From assembly GCA_964536075.1 (NCBI GenBank), contig CAZHWO010000006.1:1-36731 (forward strand): a DNA stretch of 36,731 nt. The letters run 5' to 3'. The position numbers and the translations under genes were made by a program. The DNA comes from JAAZHK01 sp964536075. GTDB taxonomy: Bacteria; Bacillota_I; Bacilli_A; RF39; UBA660. Below, piece after piece: positions 33,553-36,731 of this stretch. Under the pieces are notes generated by a model, which saw only the letters and a program-made list of their open reading frames with translations, had not been told where the DNA came from and did no database searches. How positions within the stretch are numbered: position 1 is the stretch's first letter; every line of letters starts with the position of its first letter.

Positions 33553-33620
33553 CTTTCTTCTCCAACTTCATTTAAAAATTCAAACAATACCATAATTTTC
33601 TTATTGATAATTATAGAATT

Positions 33621-34730
33621 TCATGGTTGAAGTTTTTTTCTTTTCTCCTGATGCTTCCCAATATTTAATAAAATACCGATTCCCGTCATACTAACTAATA
33701 AAGATGAGCCACCATAACTTAAGAAAGGTAATGTTACTCCCGTAACCGGGATTAATCCTATAACAACCATTAAGTTCATAATTGCTTGAATAATTATTTG
33801 AAAGATAATCCCAAAGGCTAAATATTTAGCAAACAAATCCCTTTGGCGAAGGGCAATTTTTATACCACTATATAAAAGGAGGCCAAATAAACTAACCGTT
33901 ATTAATGCTCCCATAACTCCTAACTCTTCACTAATAATGGAAAAGATGAAATCGGTCTGTGGTTCCGGCAAATAAAAATGTTTCTGTCTGGAGTTAAATA
34001 ACCCCATTCCTAAAAGACCACCCGGTCCAATCGCATACAATGATTGAATAATTTGAAAACCTGTACCCAGTGGATCTTTCCAAGGATCAAGAAAAGATAT
34101 AATCCGATCCATTCGATAAGGAGCAATTAAGACAATGATAACTACTCCAATAATTCCTAGAAAACCGATACCGAAAAAAAATTTCATATTAACACCGGCA
34201 ATAAAAAGAAGGACAATAATGCTGACAACTAATATCATTCCTGTCCCAAAATCTGGTTGCAACATAATTAAACCAAAGATAAGAAGTGTTAATAAAAGAA
34301 TAGGTAAAACCCCTTTTTTGACATTCTTTATTAGCTTATTTTTTTTGACCAAATAACGACTAGTAAACATAATTAAACCAAGTTTAGCCGCTTCACTTGG
34401 TTGAATGCCAAATGATCCAATCCCAAACCAACTTCGTGATCCATTTCTAATTGATCCAATACCCGGAATAAGAACCAATACTAAAAATAAAAGACAGATA
34501 CCTAAAATGAGTCCTGCCTTCTTATAATAAATTTGATAATCTATTTTTCTTATTATGAACATTAATGTATATCCTACTAAAATGAATAATAATTGCATCT
34601 TCACATATTTGAATGCATCATTAAATTTATATGCTGCCCAAATATAAGAAGATGAATATATCATTAAAAGTCCAAATCCTATTAAAAGTGTTACTGTGGT
34701 AAAAAGAAGTACATCATATCTTTTTTTCAA
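33621..34730 (-). CDS. ftsW: FtsW/RodA-family peptidoglycan glycosyltransferase (SEDS)
   Basis: Polytopic SEDS protein of about 370 residues that polymerises lipid II for septal wall synthesis. Signatures are GSIRNGSRSWFGIGSFGIQPSEAAK, LQPDFGTGMILV, the catalytic-Asp region FYLPEPQTDFIFSIISEELG, and VTGVTLPFLSYGGSSLL near the end. The position after mraY in a division-type cluster favours FtsW over RodA. The start is inferred as TTG 34730, seven bases after AGGTGG; ATG 34736 is only one base from that site, and the longer frame to 34769 overlaps mraY. murG, which often follows ftsW, is absent; a gene relic and a terminator follow. Confidence 0.93.
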   Translation of the reverse strand: MKKRYDVLLFTTVTLLIGFGLLMIYSSSYIWAAYKFNDAFKYVKMQLLFILVGYTLMFIIRKIDYQIYYKKAGLILGICLLFLVLVLIPGIGSIRNGSRSWFGIGSFGIQPSEAAKLGLIMFTSRYLVKKNKLIKNVKKGVLPILLLTLLIFGLIMLQPDFGTGMILVVSIIVLLFIAGVNMKFFFGIGFLGIIGVVIIVLIAPYRMDRIISFLDPWKDPLGTGFQIIQSLYAIGPGGLLGMGLFNSRQKHFYLPEPQTDFIFSIISEELGVMGALITVSLFGLLLYSGIKIALRQRDLFAKYLAFGIIFQIIIQAIMNLMVVIGLIPVTGVTLPFLSYGGSSLLVSMTGIGILLNIGKHQEKRKKLQP

Positions 34731-34752
34731 GTTCATACCACCTTTATAAATT

Positions 34753-35733
34753 TTATAACCAAACCCCAAAGAATATTCCAGCCATCGCTAAAAGTAAACC
34801 GACAACCCAAAATAATTTAACAATATCGGTCTCTTCCCAACCCAATTTTTCAAAATGATGATGAAGAGGTGACATAAGAAAGATTTTTCTTTTAAAGAAC
34901 ACAATGGCTATGGTCTGAATAATAACGGATAAAGTCTCAATAACAAAGACGCCGGCCACCACTAATAAAGTGATTTCCCTTCTGGTTAAAATGGCCATGG
35001 CCGCCATGATACCCCCTAAGGCCAGCGAACCAGTATCCCCCATAAATATTTTAGCTGGATGCGTATTATAGATCAGAAAACCAAATAAACTACCAACTAA
35101 AATAAAAGTAAATATTCCCATATCTTGATATCCAGCCATTAACGAAACTAACCCGAAAGCCACAAAAGCAATAGCCGATAACCCTCCAGCTAAACCATCT
35201 AAACCATCCGTTATATTAACCGCATTTGAGCAACCAACCAGAATAAATAAAATAAATACTCCATAAAACCAGCTCATCTCAATATTAATCCCTAAAGTTG
35301 AAACAATTAAAGCCGTCTCGCCCCCGTTTTTAATATATATATAGAAAAAACCAATCGCAATAATAACCTGAGCGACTAATTTTTGAATGGTACTAAGTCC
35401 CTCATTCTCTTTCTTTTTGATACTCAGTAAATCATCAAAAAAACCAATAATAGCATATCCTAAGAAAACCAGTAAAACAATGGCTAAATTATCCGTAAAT
35501 TCAATTTTATTAGTAATAACTAAAATAAGGGTTGATAAAAAAGTAGGAATAATAAAAATTAATCCACCCATCGTCGGGGTTCCTTCTTTTTTCTTATGGT
35601 TTTCCCCAACAAAAATGCTTATTCTTTGACCTAATTTTATTCTTCTTAAATAAGGAACTAAAAAGAGTCCTAAGGCACTAGATAGTAAAAAACCAATCAT
35701 CACCGCAAAAATAGCTTTCGTTAATAATAGCAT
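34753..35733 (-). CDS. mraY: Phospho-N-acetylmuramoyl-pentapeptide transferase
   Basis: Membrane enzyme that forms lipid I from UDP-MurNAc-pentapeptide and undecaprenyl phosphate. 326 residues with about ten helices. The family motifs are all visible: GTPTMGGL near residue 52, FFDDLLS, NITDGLDGLAGG, FMGDTGSLALGG and the histidine motif SPLHHHFE. GGGAGTGATAAT precedes the ATG. A TATAAT at 35761-35766 (minus strand) may start a transcript here, although its -35 box is weak. It lies between a PBP2-like gene and ftsW; murE and murD, common neighbours in Bacillota, are not present between them. Confidence 0.98.
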   Translation of the reverse strand: MLLLTKAIFAVMIGFLLSSALGLFLVPYLRRIKLGQRISIFVGENHKKKEGTPTMGGLIFIIPTFLSTLILVITNKIEFTDNLAIVLLVFLGYAIIGFFDDLLSIKKKENEGLSTIQKLVAQVIIAIGFFYIYIKNGGETALIVSTLGINIEMSWFYGVFILFILVGCSNAVNITDGLDGLAGGLSAIAFVAFGLVSLMAGYQDMGIFTFILVGSLFGFLIYNTHPAKIFMGDTGSLALGGIMAAMAILTRREITLLVVAGVFVIETLSVIIQTIAIVFFKRKIFLMSPLHHHFEKLGWEETDIVKLFWVVGLLLAMAGIFFGVWL

Positions 35734-35820
35734 ATTATCACTCCCATACTTGCATATAAAATTATACTACATCTATTTATTAAAATATTATTAAATCCAC
35801 CAATTATACATAAGTTTACA

Positions 35821-36731
35821 TTAATCTCCTAATAATAGACGCACTTTTGAACCTTCGGCTAATTTAGTACCGGCAGCCGGTGATTGTTCTAAAACCTTAT
35901 TCCCCAAACCAGTATAAATCACTTCAAAACTATACAGTTCCTTATTGGCTTCTTTGACTTCTTTACCGATTACATCTGGTACAACAGCATAACGTTCACT
36001 ATCCCATTGCATAACACGATCAATGGCTCCTTCTTGTTGTTTAATATCTAAAGCATCAATAACATCAATCAGAATTCGCCTAGCAATGGGAGCCGTTGTA
36101 TAGCTGGATAAGAGGGCAGTATTTTTGGGATTATCAATGGCAATATATAAGACTGCCTGGGGATTATTAGATGGTACAATAGCTATAAAACTCATAATAT
36201 AATTATTGACTAAATATTTACCATCCTTGACTTTTTGCGCTGTACCGGTTTTGCCACCAATGCGGTATCCTTCAATATAAGCATATCTTCCTCCACCTCT
36301 AGCTACCACACTTTCTAAAGCATAACGCATTGTCGCACTTGTTGCTTCACTAATCGTTTTTCTAATAAAAGTCTTATCAAAGGTTTTAACAATTGAATTA
36401 GTTTCTGGCTCGGCAATACTTTTTACTAAATAAGGTTTATATAAAGATCCGCCATTAATAACCGCACTAACGGCGGTAACTTGTTGAATCGGCGTGACAC
36501 TAACTCCTTGACCAAAAGCCGTCGTAGCTAATTCAAGATTACCAACCTTATCTAGCGGAAAAATAATCCCCGTTGCTTCACCATTAAGATCAACCCCAGT
36601 TTTTTCTCCAAAACCGAATAAACCTAGATAAGAGAAAAGCCGTTCTTTACCCAACATTAATCCTAATTTAACAAAGCCTGGATTCGTTCTGGTGAATACG
36701 GCAACATTTTGAATCATCATTTTCCTTGATA
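35821..36731 (-). CDS. PBP2-type transpeptidase (SpoVD/PbpB-like) with C-terminal PASTA domain, cut by window edge
   Basis: Division-type class B penicillin-binding protein; only about the last 303 residues are seen and the frame stays open past base 36731. The KTG motif is intact (YRIGGKTGTAQKVKDG) and the usual TAFGQGVSVTPIQQVTAVSAV block is present. The C-terminus is a single PASTA domain (VVPDVIGKEVKEANKEL, then VLEQSPAAGTKLAEGSKVRL), as in SpoVD or PBP2x. At the SxN motif position the sequence reads FTRTNPGFVKLG, so the Ser appears to be Arg. The Ser-x-x-Lys nucleophile lies outside the window. It is first in the PBP-mraY-ftsW row. The identification as SpoVD or vegetative PBP2B cannot be settled. 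Confidence 0.92.
   Translation of the reverse strand, partial: SRKMMIQNVAVFTRTNPGFVKLGLMLGKERLFSYLGLFGFGEKTGVDLNGEATGIIFPLDKVGNLELATTAFGQGVSVTPIQQVTAVSAVINGGSLYKPYLVKSIAEPETNSIVKTFDKTFIRKTISEATSATMRYALESVVARGGGRYAYIEGYRIGGKTGTAQKVKDGKYLVNNYIMSFIAIVPSNNPQAVLYIAIDNPKNTALLSSYTTAPIARRILIDVIDALDIKQQEGAIDRVMQWDSERYAVVPDVIGKEVKEANKELYSFEVIYTGLGNKVLEQSPAAGTKLAEGSKVRLLLGD

Noticed and set aside
33201..33620. NrdR boxes or a cobalamin riboswitch upstream of the nrd operon
   Set aside because: No paired NrdR-box palindromes and no B12-box were found in this A/T-rich gap; the only hairpin fits a terminator.
572..36731. Mycoplasma genetic code (TGA as Trp)
   Set aside because: TGA acts as stop at the ends of nrdD, the NrdD-like gene and a prepilin gene, and tryptophan is coded by TGG throughout.

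Overview
The window is a low-GC, gene-dense, mostly minus-strand piece of a Bacillota chromosome. Genes often overlap or are a few bases apart, Shine-Dalgarno sites are strong (AGGAGG or AGGTGA type), and TGA is used as a stop (for example at the ends of nrdD and its paralogue), so this is the standard bacterial code and not the Mycoplasma code. The gene content (alpha2-type glyS, ylbL/ylbJ, comN, spoVB, bifunctional rel, oxygen-sensitive class III ribonucleotide reductase with no aerobic enzyme in view) suggests a reduced-genome anaerobic member of the Bacilli, perhaps one of the uncultured gut lineages near the Mollicutes. That placement is inference from content; no rRNA gene is present.

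Layout. 1-2.7 kb: the start of an AI-2E-family permease, glyS and two tandem paralogous small proteins, all leftward. 2.7-4.8 kb: glyA-folD (one-carbon metabolism), rightward. 4.8-9.2 kb: ylbL/ylbJ, a leftward pair of prepilin-like genes and a divergent PilB/GspE-type ATPase. 9.2-12.1 kb: lepA-hemW. 12.2-13.9 kb: two divergent single-span surface proteins without recognised function. 13.9-15.3 kb: hisS with a Cys/His-rich C-terminal tail and a structured leader. 15.4-21.2 kb: two very large prepilin-like proteins (686 and 1091 aa), the larger carrying four dockerin-like calcium repeats, plus a small membrane protein. 21.3-25.2 kb: a second AI-2E permease, dtd, rel and comN; 25.3-27.2 kb: spoVB and a PAP2 phosphatase. 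27.2-33.2 kb: a four-gene anaerobic nucleotide-reduction operon made of an NrdD-like protein without catalytic residues, nrdG, nrdD fused to a redoxin, and trxB. 33.2-33.6 kb: a gap with a terminator and a decayed KilA-N-like gene. 33.6-36.7 kb: part of the division/cell-wall cluster (PBP2-like transpeptidase, mraY, ftsW).

How it fits together. Four prepilin-like proteins and one secretion ATPase point to a type IV pilus or competence-pilus-like surface machine whose platform protein and prepilin peptidase are encoded elsewhere. The two giant subunits share a Cys-rich N-terminal region and have long Ig-like ectodomains, which suggests exposed tip or adhesin subunits. The nrd operon looks self-contained: activase, reductase with fused electron donor, thioredoxin reductase to recharge it, and a promoter-proximal pseudo-enzyme with an intact ATP cone that may be regulatory. 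The order hisS ... dtd-rel-comN-spoVB recalls the Bacillus arrangement, with the pilin block inserted between hisS and dtd-rel.

The least explained items are the dockerin-bearing giant prepilin, the catalytically empty NrdD paralogue, the metal-binding-like tail of HisRS and the competing hairpins in front of hisS.
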